This document shows, one piece after another, positions 27,166 through 35,460 of a stretch of 64,000 nucleotides of DNA. Within the stretch, counting starts at the first letter, position 1. Each line of letters opens with the position of its first letter. This DNA is from Jannaschia marina (lineage in GTDB: Bacteria; Pseudomonadota; Alphaproteobacteria; Rhodobacterales; Rhodobacteraceae): positions 1 through 64,000 of the forward strand of contig NZ_JABVAX010000014.1 in NCBI RefSeq assembly GCF_013404595.1, given 5' to 3'. The position numbers were made by a program, and so were the translations under genes. The notes beneath the pieces are model-generated. The model worked only from the letters and a program-made list of their open reading frames with translations. It was not told the DNA's origin and did not search any database.

Positions 27166-27171
27166 AGGGGG

Positions 27172-27483
27172 TCAGAACCGCTCGGCGCGCAGAACTTCGC
27201 AGTCCGTCACCGAGACGACACCGATATGCGGCTCGACCACGGCGAAGGCCGCCTCGAGGAGCGTGTCGAGGCGGTCGGGACGCACGATGCAGACGACCGA
27301 GACCATACCCGTGGCGCGCCCGACCTGTCCGGCGCGGCTCCAGTGGCCCGATCGCCCCGACCCGCCCTTGACCGGCAGCACGGTGAACCCCGTCACATCC
27401 GCGCCCAGCAGAGCAGACGTGAGGCGCTTCTCCATGACCTCTTCGATGATGATCTCGACGCGCTTGGCGGGGTGGGTCTGCAT
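27172..27483 (-). CDS. sbtB: PII-like bicarbonate-transport regulator SbtB
   Basis: SbtB is a trimeric PII-like signalling protein that binds adenyl nucleotides and controls the bicarbonate transporter SbtA. The 103-residue product has the ferredoxin-like PII pattern: KRVEIIIEEVMEKRLTSAL, ADVTGFTVLPVKGGSGRS (start of the flexible T-loop), and the closing IGVVSVTDCEVLRAERF. It lacks the C-terminal CGPxGC loop of cyanobacterial SbtB, ending right after the last strand. It starts four bases after the stop of sbtA, so the two are one translation unit, which supports the assignment over a generic PII protein. Confidence 0.85.
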   Translation of the reverse strand: MQTHPAKRVEIIIEEVMEKRLTSALLGADVTGFTVLPVKGGSGRSGHWSRAGQVGRATGMVSVVCIVRPDRLDTLLEAAFAVVEPHIGVVSVTDCEVLRAERF

Positions 27484-27487
27484 GTCG

Positions 27488-28462
27488 TCAGCCTCCGGTG
27501 AGGAACCGGGCCACGGCGAGATAGATCGCGAGGCCGAGGGTCAGGTTGAACGGAAACGTCACCCCGAGCGAAAGCGTGAGGTAGACGGAGGGGTTCGCTT
27601 CGGGCAGGGCCACGCGCATGGCGGCCGGTACGGCGATATAGCTGGCCGAGGCCCCGAGCACCATGAAGAGCATCGTACTGCCGGTGCCGAGCCCGAGGAT
27701 CAGGCCCGCCGCCGCGCCGCTGGCCGCGCCGACGAGTGGCATCACTACACCGAACGTCAGCAGGCCGGGCCGCAACACGCCGCGCGCATTGCGCAGCCCC
27801 CGGCCGGCGACGAGGCCCATGTCCAGCAGGAAGAGACAGAGCACGCCCTGGAACGGCGAGACGATGAAGCTCTCGATCCGCGCGAGGCCCTCGGACCCGG
27901 TGACCCAGCCGATGACGAAGCTGCCGATCAGCAGGACGATCGAACCGTTCAACAGGATCTCGCGCATCAACTCGCCATCCATCTGTCGCCCGCCGCCGGA
28001 GCGCGCCACGAGCCAGAGCGCCGAGAGGATCGCCGGGGCCTCCATCGCGGCGGCGACGGCGACCATCCAGCCATCGTAGGAAAGGCCCGCGCTTTCGAGG
28101 ACGGAGGTGCCGGCCACGAAGGTCACGATCGAGATCGAGCCGTAGTGCGCGGCGACCGCGGCCGCGTCGAGCGCCGAAAGCCGCGTCATAACGCGCAGGA
28201 GCGCATAGGCTGCGAAGGGCAAGGCGAAGGAGAGAACGACGGCCCCGAGAAGCGCACCGAGGAGCGTGCCGGAAAGCCCCGCCTCGTCGACGGCGACACC
28301 GCCCTTGAAGCCGATCGCGAAGAGCAGGTAGATCGACATCCCCTTCGCCACCGCCTCGGGGATCGAGAGATCGGATCGCGCCAGGGCAGCGAAGAGCCCG
28401 AGCGCGAAGGACAGGATGATCGGCGAGGTCAGGTTGCCCACGGCCAGCGCGAAAAGGTCCAT
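27488..28462 (-). CDS. sbtA: Sodium-dependent bicarbonate transporter SbtA
   Basis: SbtA imports bicarbonate with sodium across the inner membrane. The 324-residue protein has about ten hydrophobic segments in two inverted halves and SbtA-type stretches NLTSPIILSFALGLFAAL, YLLFAIGFKGG and AAHYGSISIVTFVAG. In cyanobacteria SbtA is a carbon-concentrating carrier; in heterotrophs it probably supplies bicarbonate for carboxylations. The ATG at 28462 is chosen over a TTG five codons upstream because GGAG lies nine bases before it. It lies 73 bases after a beta-carbonic anhydrase and directly before its regulator sbtB. Confidence 0.92.
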   Translation of the reverse strand: MDLFALAVGNLTSPIILSFALGLFAALARSDLSIPEAVAKGMSIYLLFAIGFKGGVAVDEAGLSGTLLGALLGAVVLSFALPFAAYALLRVMTRLSALDAAAVAAHYGSISIVTFVAGTSVLESAGLSYDGWMVAVAAAMEAPAILSALWLVARSGGGRQMDGELMREILLNGSIVLLIGSFVIGWVTGSEGLARIESFIVSPFQGVLCLFLLDMGLVAGRGLRNARGVLRPGLLTFGVVMPLVGAASGAAAGLILGLGTGSTMLFMVLGASASYIAVPAAMRVALPEANPSVYLTLSLGVTFPFNLTLGLAIYLAVARFLTGG

Positions 28463-28509
28463 CGTCTTGAACTCCAACTAGATTGAACAAGCGCTCGATG
28501 CCGCCTGAA

Positions 28510-28524
28510 TTGCCCCAAGGGCAA
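28510..28524. repeat. Hairpin between carbonic anhydrase and sbtA
   Basis: TTGCCC-CAA-GGGCAA forms a six-base-pair stem with a three-base loop in the 73-base gap between the carbonic anhydrase and sbtA. There is no T run on either side, so it is more likely a partial terminator, mRNA-stability element or attenuator setting the ratio of enzyme to transporter than a full terminator. Confidence 0.35.
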
Positions 28525-28535
28525 GGGTCCTCGGC

Positions 28536-29186
28536 CTAGATCGGCTGAAAACTGTCGGTCTGGGCATCGTGGTATTCGAGCGTGCCCTCGACGATGTCGT
28601 TCCAGAGCGCGTGCAGAACCAGATCGCCCGCCTCCACGGCAGACTTTACGAAGGGAAACGTCATCAGGTTGTCGATCGAGGTCAGCACCGCACGTTTTTC
28701 CAGCGCCTGCCGCCGCTCGGCATCGTCGGGGATATCGCGCACTTCCTCCCAACCCGGACGCAGCAGGTCCATCCAGCGGCCGACGAAACTGTCCTTCGCC
28801 TCGAGTTCCGGCGCATGGCCCGAGCACATCGCGTCGCACCCCTGCACGCCGCCGCACTGCGAATGTCCGAGGACGATGATCTGCGAGACCTTGAGCGCGG
28901 TGACGGCATATTCGACGGCCGCCGAGGTGCCGTGCATCTGCCCGTCGGGCTCGTAGGGCGGCACGAGGTTCGCGATGTTGCGATGAATGAAGAACTCGCC
29001 CTGCTCCGCACCGAAGATCGACGTCACGTGCACTCGGCTGTCGCAGCAGCTGATGACCATGGCGCGCGGCCGCTGCCCGTCGGTGGCGAGCTTGCGATAC
29101 CAGGCCGCGTTCTCGGAGAAGGTCGTGGCCTTCCAACCGTGATAGCGTTGCACGAGAGACCCCGGAAGCGGTCGAGTTTGGCGCAT
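28536..29186 (-). CDS. Beta-class carbonic anhydrase
   Basis: The 216-residue enzyme interconverts carbon dioxide and bicarbonate. It has the beta-class zinc site: CDSR at residues 48-51 (Cys48, with the Asp49-Arg51 dyad) and GHSQCGG at about 107-113 (His108 and Cys111). The lack of a signal peptide indicates a cytoplasmic enzyme. The ATG at 29186 follows GCAGGACGAAGCAC. It leads the run carbonic anhydrase, sbtA, sbtB, luxR on the minus strand; a small hairpin (TTGCCC CAA GGGCAA, 28510-28524) sits between it and sbtA. Confidence 0.95.
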   Translation of the reverse strand: MRQTRPLPGSLVQRYHGWKATTFSENAAWYRKLATDGQRPRAMVISCCDSRVHVTSIFGAEQGEFFIHRNIANLVPPYEPDGQMHGTSAAVEYAVTALKVSQIIVLGHSQCGGVQGCDAMCSGHAPELEAKDSFVGRWMDLLRPGWEEVRDIPDDAERRQALEKRAVLTSIDNLMTFPFVKSAVEAGDLVLHALWNDIVEGTLEYHDAQTDSFQPI

Positions 29187-29351
29187 GTGCTTCGTCCTGC
29201 AGCGTCGTTTCCGGGGCTTCTAACCGCAGGGGCTCGTACAATTCGAGCGATTTCTACGTTTGATCGCCGAAGGCTTGCCCGAGTTTCGCCCCGTTCCGCC
29301 AGCAGACCGGACGTCAGACGCCGTGGGGGCTTCTGACCGAGGATCGAACCG

Positions 29352-29735
29352 ATGAACGACACCATCGTCAAGTTGAAACCCGTCGAAGACGTGACCTTCG
29401 ACCATGCCACTCTGGCCGCGCTCTGCACCGACGAAGGTCTGCGGGCCGAAGCGACGATCACCGAGGCGCTCGACCGGATCGAGGGGCTCGTGCAACTCGT
29501 CGGGGCGCAGGAGGATCACCGCCAGGGCCTCATCCGCAGCTGCACCGATCTTCAGGCGGTTGCCGGCAAGATCGGGATGATGACGATCCGCGACACCGCC
29601 GCGGCCGTCGTCGACTGCACCCGGCGCGGCGACGGGGCCGCGGTCGCGGCCTGCGTCGCCCGGCTCAAGCGTCTCGGCACGCCGGGCAGCACCGGAGGGT
29701 GGCATATGGACAACGCGCCCCAGCCCGTCGCCTGA
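29352..29735 (+). CDS. Conserved hypothetical helical protein
   Basis: The 127-residue soluble protein is predicted to be mainly helical (FDHATLAALCTDEGLRAEA, VGAQEDHRQGLIRSCTDLQ, AAAVVDCTRRGDGAAVAACV). It has no membrane segment, signal peptide or motif I recognise. The helical bundle and spacing recall Hpt-like or four-helix proteins, but the phosphorylatable His signature HxxKG is absent, so no function is claimed. The ATG at 29352 follows GAGGATCGAACCG. It is divergent from the carbonic anhydrase and precedes the aminopeptidase. Confidence 0.6.
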   Translation: MNDTIVKLKPVEDVTFDHATLAALCTDEGLRAEATITEALDRIEGLVQLVGAQEDHRQGLIRSCTDLQAVAGKIGMMTIRDTAAAVVDCTRRGDGAAVAACVARLKRLGTPGSTGGWHMDNAPQPVA

Positions 29736-29825
29736 CCTGCCGGGCAAAACCCGTCGCGGACCTTGCGGCGGGGGGTGCCTTCGCTATCGTGTCCTCTGCC
29801 GAGCCGTTGCGCGCCCCGAGGACCT

Positions 29826-31207
<1,382 letters not shown>

Positions 31208-31211
<4 letters not shown>

Positions 31212-32062
31212 GCGCCTACGATCCCCGGATGACGCCCGCGAACGGCCACGCCGCCGCGCACGAGCTGCGCGGGATCGTCGAGGCCACGCGCTACGTCAAG
31301 GGGACGGTGCGCACGGTGCAGCAACCGCTCGTCAACCTCTCGGACAGCCCGCGCGGCGAGCGCGCGAGCCAGCTTCTCTTCGGCGAGGCCTTTCGCGTGA
31401 TCGACGAGCGCGACGGCTTCGCCTTCGGTCAGTCCCTCCGCGACGGCTATTGCGGCTATGTCATCGCCGGGGCCCTCACCCGGCAGGAAGCCGCGACCCA
31501 CTGGGTCGCAGCACCGGCCACGCATCTGTACCCGAAGGCGCGACTGAAGGCCCCGCCGGAAGTCGCGATCTTCTTCGGCAGCCACGTGCGCGTGACGTCC
31601 GACCTCGGCGACTTCAAGAAGATCTCCACCGGCCACTTCATCCCGACCGGGCACCTGCAACCGCTACGCGCACGCTTCTCCGACCCGGTCGGCGTCGCGG
31701 ACATGTTCCTCGGCACGCCCTATCTCTGGGGCGGCTCCTCGCGGTGGGGCATCGACTGCTCGGGGCTCGTGCAGGCCGCACTGGTGGCCTGCGGCACCGA
31801 CTGCCCCCGCGACAGCGATCAGCAACGCGGCGTCGGGCGGGAACTGCATCCGGACGAGCCCGCGCAGCGCGGCGACCTCGTCTTCTGGCAGGGCCATGTC
31901 GGCCTCATGTCCGACGCGGAGACGCTCCTGCACGCCAACGCGCATCACATGGCCGTCGCCTACGAGCCGCTTGGGCAGGCCGCGGCGCGGATCGCGTCGG
32001 GAGCGAACGGCGCGGGAACCGGCGAGATCGCGATGCGGCGGCGGGTCGAAGGGCACCATTAG
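31208..32062 (+). CDS. NlpC/P60 family cell-wall peptidase
   Basis: The 284-residue protein contains bacterial SH3-like regions in the first 150 residues and a C-terminal NlpC/P60 cysteine peptidase domain: the catalytic Cys in YLWGGSSRWGIDCSGLVQ, His in GDLVFWQGHVGLM and a third polar position in LLHANAHHM. Such enzymes cut gamma-D-Glu-diaminopimelate links in muropeptides. No signal peptide is seen, so it may act on imported muropeptides in the cytoplasm, consistent with coupling to the M17 peptidase. Its GTG start overlaps that gene's stop in a GTGA. Confidence 0.9.
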
Positions 32063-32088
32063 TTACCATGCACCTTCGGACGGGATAG

Positions 32089-32512
32089 ATGCACATCTTC
32101 CATCTCGAAGACCGGCCGGAGTTCGCAGGCACGATAGCTCACCGATGCTGGACTGCGTGCTGTCCGTGCGATGGCGGTACCTAATTGCCTGCCATCTGCA
32201 TTCGTTGCCTGTGATGGCCCGGAGTATCTCGGTTCGGCACTTCTGATCGAGGACGACCTTCCACTACGTCCCGCGCTCACTCCCTGGATCGCGGCACTAT
32301 GGGTCGAGCCTGACTTCAGGCGGCGAGGTATCGCATTTCGGTTGATCCGATCGGCCGTCAGCGCGGCGGCGCAGATAGGCTACACGGACTGTTATCTAAA
32401 CGCCACGGACGAGAACTCACCGTATTATGAACAGAGAGGCTTTGATCGGATCGAAAGCGCTGTCGGGGACGTAAACGTTTTCCGGATCTCGACAGGCGAC
32501 CATTGCGCCTGA
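32089..32512 (+). pseudogene. Decayed GNAT-family acetyltransferase
   Basis: The start ATG at 32089 encodes MHIFHLEDRPEFAGTIAHRC, a typical N-terminus of aminoglycoside/GNAT-type acetyltransferases. The frame then runs into a stop after eight further residues, while another frame from 32171 encodes the rest of the fold: SALLIEDDLPLRPALTPWIA, LWVEPDFRRRGIAFRLIRSA and a C-terminal YYEQRGF. About 40 residues between the halves are missing, so an internal deletion plus frameshift is inferred. The block is less GC-rich than its neighbours, suggesting later acquisition. A 113-residue product from 32171 alone lacks the first strands and is unlikely to work. Confidence 0.75.
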
Positions 32513-32522
32513 AAGCCTTGCC

Positions 32523-32855
32523 TCACTCCACCGCCCGGATCAACTTGCGCTCCAACACCCGCAGCACCGTCTTCAGATCATGCCCGCGCCGCAGTATCCG
32601 GCCATCCATGCCGATCACGCAATACTGCCCCTGCTTCGCCGCCATCTTCGGGCGCTTTTCGATCCGGTACATCGGTTGCTCGGCCGTGCGCCGGAATACC
32701 GAAAAGATCGCCACGTCGCGCAGCGAGGAAATGCCGTAGTCGCGCCATTCGCCGGCGGCGACGAAGCGGCCATAGAGCGACAGGATGACCTGCAATTCGG
32801 TGCGGTGGAAATGAACCGCGTCCTGTGCGGGCCGGATCGGGGTCGGCGCATTCAT
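32523..32855 (-). CDS. DUF2794 domain-containing protein
   Basis: The 110-residue soluble protein matches the alphaproteobacterial DUF2794 family, with VHFHRTELQVILSLYGRFVA and ADGEWRDYGIS-type regions (here AAGEWRDYGISSLRDVAIF), then EKRPKMAAKQGQYCVIGMDG. The function is unknown. The upstream extension to 32939 contains no matching residues, and the start at MNAPTPIRPAQ (32855) is chosen although its ribosome site is poor. A CtrA-like box lies 76 bases upstream. It is transcribed convergently to the decayed acetyltransferase. Confidence 0.85.
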   Translation of the reverse strand: MNAPTPIRPAQDAVHFHRTELQVILSLYGRFVAAGEWRDYGISSLRDVAIFSVFRRTAEQPMYRIEKRPKMAAKQGQYCVIGMDGRILRRGHDLKTVLRVLERKLIRAVE

Positions 32856-32930
32856 ACCGGAAACGTGGCCCCGGCAGCCCCACAAGGCAAGCCCCCCGGG
32901 GATCGCGCGCCCGTAATCGGCGGTATTCAT

Positions 32931-32948
32931 GGTTAACAAAGGTTTACC
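32931..32948 (-). promoter_or_regulatory. Candidate CtrA-like box upstream of DUF2794
   Basis: On the minus strand GGTAA-N7-TTAACC resembles the CtrA consensus TTAA-N7-TTAAC with one mismatch; the plus strand reads GGTTAACAAAGGTTTACC. It sits 76-93 bases upstream of the DUF2794 start. CtrA is a cell-cycle/motility regulator in many alphaproteobacteria. With such a short site in a 64-kb window, chance occurrence is possible. Confidence 0.3.
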
Positions 32949-33142
32949 ACGCCTTCATCCGGCCACGAAATCACCCGATCAAGACCGCGCGCCTTCCCTC
33001 GGATCGCCCTCAGGGCCCGTCATACCGTTTCGTGTAGGAGCGAATAGCTCACCCCCGGGGCGGCGGATCATAGCCCCCACCCAGTCGCCGCTTCGGGGGC
33101 CTACACTTTCGGCGCAGTACGCTGCGCCATCGCGACATGAAG

Positions 33143-33170
33143 ACGGCCCCGTTCGCGTGAACGGGGCCGT
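33143..33170 (-). terminator. Terminator of ilvE
   Basis: ACGGCCCCGTTC-GCGT-GAACGGGGCCGT is a perfect 12-bp stem with a tetraloop, 21 bases after the ilvE stop. On the minus strand it is followed by CTTCATG, and on the plus strand by TTTCG, so T-richness is modest, but the stem strength and position strongly suggest transcription termination. Confidence 0.75.
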
Positions 33171-33191
33171 TTCGCGTCGCCCCCGGTCACC

Positions 33192-34061
33192 TCAGCTGCG
33201 GACGAGCTTCTCGTAAGCATCGGAGATGTCGCGCGTCATCGCGCCGACCTCGAAATTGTAGTCCCCGATCTGCCCGACGGGCGTGACCTCGGCCGCTGTG
33301 CCCGTCAGCCAGCATTGCTCGAAGCCTTCCAGTTCCTCGGGCATGATGTGGCGTTCGTGGACCTTGATCTGACGGTCCTTGAGCATCCCCATGACCGTCT
33401 GCCGCGTGATCCCGTTGAGGAAGCAATCGGGATCGGGCGTGTGGACCTCACCGTCCTTGACGAAGAAGATGTTCGCCCCCGTCGCCTCGGCCACGTAGCC
33501 GCGATAGTCGAACATCATGGCGTCCGAGCAGCCCTTCGCCTCGGCGGCGTGCTTCGACATCGTGCAGATCATGTAGAGTCCGGCGGCCTTGGCCGTGTGC
33601 GGCGCCGTTTCGGGCGAGGGGCGCTTCCACTTGGCGATGTCGAGCTTCGCGCCGCGCGTCTTGGCGTCGCCGTAGTAGTTGCCCCAGGGCCAGACCGCGA
33701 CGGCCATGCGCACCGGGTTGCGCGCGGAGCTGACGCCCATGTCCTCCCCGGCGCCCCGCCAGGCAAGAACGCGAACATACGCATCCTCGAGCCCGTTGGC
33801 GCGCATCGTCTCGTATTTGGCGGCCTCGATCTCGTCGACCGTCCAAGGGATCTCCATGTCGAGGGCCCGGCCGCTGGCCAGAAGGCGCTCGGAGTGCTTG
33901 CGGCTCTCGAAGATCTTGCCGGAGTAGGCGCGCTCGCCCTCGAAGACGGAACTCGCGTAGTGCATCGCGTGGGTCAGGAGGTGGACATTCGCGTCCTTCC
34001 AGTCGACCAGCGTGCCGTCCATCCAGATTTTGCCCTCAAGCTCGGCATAAGACCCAGCCAT
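33192..34061 (-). CDS. ilvE: Branched-chain amino acid aminotransferase
   Basis: IlvE makes the last step of valine, leucine and isoleucine synthesis, transferring amino groups from glutamate with PLP. The 289-residue protein has the fold-type IV features: THAMHYASSVFEGERAY near residue 30, the Lys region in TMSKHAAEAKGCSDAM, and GYVAEATGANIFFV near 190-205 with the PLP-contact Glu intact, plus CFLNGITRQTVMGM. The ATG at 34061 follows GGGAAGGAGATCGTC. It is divergent from petP; a near-perfect inverted repeat lies 29 bases upstream of its start, so it may be controlled by PetP or a related MarR protein. Confidence 0.95.
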   Translation of the reverse strand: MAGSYAELEGKIWMDGTLVDWKDANVHLLTHAMHYASSVFEGERAYSGKIFESRKHSERLLASGRALDMEIPWTVDEIEAAKYETMRANGLEDAYVRVLAWRGAGEDMGVSSARNPVRMAVAVWPWGNYYGDAKTRGAKLDIAKWKRPSPETAPHTAKAAGLYMICTMSKHAAEAKGCSDAMMFDYRGYVAEATGANIFFVKDGEVHTPDPDCFLNGITRQTVMGMLKDRQIKVHERHIMPEELEGFEQCWLTGTAAEVTPVGQIGDYNFEVGAMTRDISDAYEKLVRS

Positions 34062-34089
34062 GACGATCTCCTTCCCATATATTTCCAAT

Positions 34090-34110
34090 TTATGCCCGAA
34101 ACGGACATAA
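34090..34110. promoter_or_regulatory. Inverted repeat between ilvE and petP, candidate operator
   Basis: TTATGCCCG-AAA-CGGACATAA is a 21-base imperfect palindrome with a single mismatch (C versus A in the arms). Its 9-base half-sites and AT-rich outer ends fit the operators of winged-helix MarR dimers. It lies 29 bases before the ilvE start and 86 before the petP start, so autoregulation of petP and control of ilvE are both possible. Confidence 0.5.
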
Positions 34111-34195
34111 TATTGCGCAAAAGCTGACGGTGGGTAACAATCGACTCTTGGAATGTCAACAAGGCTGACGTAATTTCACGGCAAGGAGGAACCGC

Positions 34196-34690
34196 ATGGC
34201 CCAGGGACATAGCGACAATCTGCTGTTTCTGACCGACGAGCAACTGCGCCGGGCGATCGAAGCCATGTTCTTCGCCTATCGCGGCTTCACCGCCGACCCG
34301 GACCGCATCCTGTCGGACCTGAATTACGGCCGCGCGCACCACCGCGCGATCCACTTCATCAATCGCACGCCGGGCACGACGGTCAACAACCTTCTGGCGA
34401 TCCTCGGCGTCACCAAGCAATCGCTCAACCGCGTCCTGCGGACGCTGATCGAGGACGGCCTCGTCGACAGCCGCGTGGGCACGCGCGACCGGCGGGAGCG
34501 GCATCTCTTCCTGACGGATGCGGGGGCTGCGCTCGAGCAACGGCTGTCGGACGCGCAGCGCGCGCGGATGCGCGCCGCCTTCCGCGAGGCGGGCCCGGCC
34601 TCCGTCGCTGGATTTCGGGAAGTTCTTGAACATATGATGGACCCGGAATTGCGCCGCCACTTCGCGGCGGTCAAGGAAGGCGACAGATGA
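34196..34690 (+). CDS. petP: MarR-family regulator PetP
   Basis: The 164-residue protein is a MarR winged-helix regulator: ILSDLNYGRAHHRAIHFINR, VNNLLAILGVTKQSLNRVLR (recognition helix region) and LIEDGLVDSRVGTRDRRERH (wing). In Rhodobacter capsulatus petP lies directly before petR, which encodes a response regulator needed for cytochrome bc1-related expression; the same order and overlap occur here, the main basis for the symbol. The start follows GCAAGGAGGAACCGC. Its stop overlaps the petR start (ATGA). An inverted repeat lies in its upstream region. Confidence 0.85.
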   Translation: MAQGHSDNLLFLTDEQLRRAIEAMFFAYRGFTADPDRILSDLNYGRAHHRAIHFINRTPGTTVNNLLAILGVTKQSLNRVLRTLIEDGLVDSRVGTRDRRERHLFLTDAGAALEQRLSDAQRARMRAAFREAGPASVAGFREVLEHMMDPELRRHFAAVKEGDR

Positions 34691-35400
34691 CCGACGATGC
34701 CACGCCCGGCCATCAGGCCCATGTCCTGCTGGTCGACGACGACGAACGCATCCGGGGCCTTCTGCAGAAGTTCCTCGTGCGCAACGGCTACCTGACGACG
34801 GCGGCGCGCGATGCCGAGCACGCGCGTCGCCTGTTGGCCGGACTCGACTTCGACATGGCCATCCTCGACGTGATGATGCCGGGCGACAACGGCTACGTCC
34901 TCTGCGCCGAAATCCGCGAGAGCCGGGAGATGCCCATCCTGATGCTGACGGCGAAGGGCGAGACCTCTGACCGGATCACCGGCCTCGAATCGGGGGCCGA
35001 CGACTATCTCGCGAAGCCCTTCGAGCCCAAGGAATTGCTCCTGCGGCTAAAGGCGATCCTGCGACGCGCGCCGCAGAACGCCGGAAACGCGATGCCCAAG
35101 ACGCTGAACCTCGGACCCGCGCGCTACGATCTCGACCGGGGCGAGCTCTATCGTGGCGAAGACCCGATCCGCCTGACGGCGACGGAGACGACGCTGATGC
35201 GCGTGCTGGCGGCCACCCCGCACGAGCCGGTGAGCCGTGCAGATCTGGTCGAGAAGCTGGGCCGTGATGGCGACACCGCCGGCGAACGCGCGGTCGACGT
35301 GCAGATCACGCGCCTCCGCCGCAAGCTCGAGACCGACCCGAAACAGCCGCGCTACCTGCAGACGGTGCGCGGCGCAGGCTACATGCTGGCCCCCGATTGA
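34687..35400 (+). CDS. petR: OmpR-type response regulator PetR
   Basis: The 237-residue protein has a CheY-like receiver (acidic pocket in LLVDDDE, phosphoacceptor about Asp61 in ILDVMMPGDNG, conserved Lys in YLAKPFEPKE) and a C-terminal OmpR winged helix (LTATETTLMRVLAATPHEPV, RAVDVQITRLRRKLE, YLQTVRGAGYML). It is transcribed with petP by ATGA overlap. No sensor kinase is adjacent, as with petR in Rhodobacter. Target genes cannot be read from this window. Confidence 0.88.
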   Translation: MTDDATPGHQAHVLLVDDDERIRGLLQKFLVRNGYLTTAARDAEHARRLLAGLDFDMAILDVMMPGDNGYVLCAEIRESREMPILMLTAKGETSDRITGLESGADDYLAKPFEPKELLLRLKAILRRAPQNAGNAMPKTLNLGPARYDLDRGELYRGEDPIRLTATETTLMRVLAATPHEPVSRADLVEKLGRDGDTAGERAVDVQITRLRRKLETDPKQPRYLQTVRGAGYMLAPD

Positions 35401-35460
35401 CACGGGCGGAGGGGCACGGCCCCTTGCGCGCCCCGGCGTATTTCCGGCCAGAGGACGACC

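Larger units (their letters stand above)
32856..33191. other. Intergenic region between DUF2794 and ilvE
   Basis: This 336-base stretch has no convincing gene in either strand. It contains the upstream region of DUF2794 with the CtrA-like box and, at its right end, the terminator of ilvE. The middle (about 33000-33140) is GC-rich with no recognised repeat or RNA gene. Confidence 0.4.

Noticed and set aside
29341..29350. GGATCGAACC resembling the complement of a tRNA T-arm
   Set aside because: Flanks do not fold into a cloverleaf, and the sequence is the ribosome-site region of the 127-residue gene.
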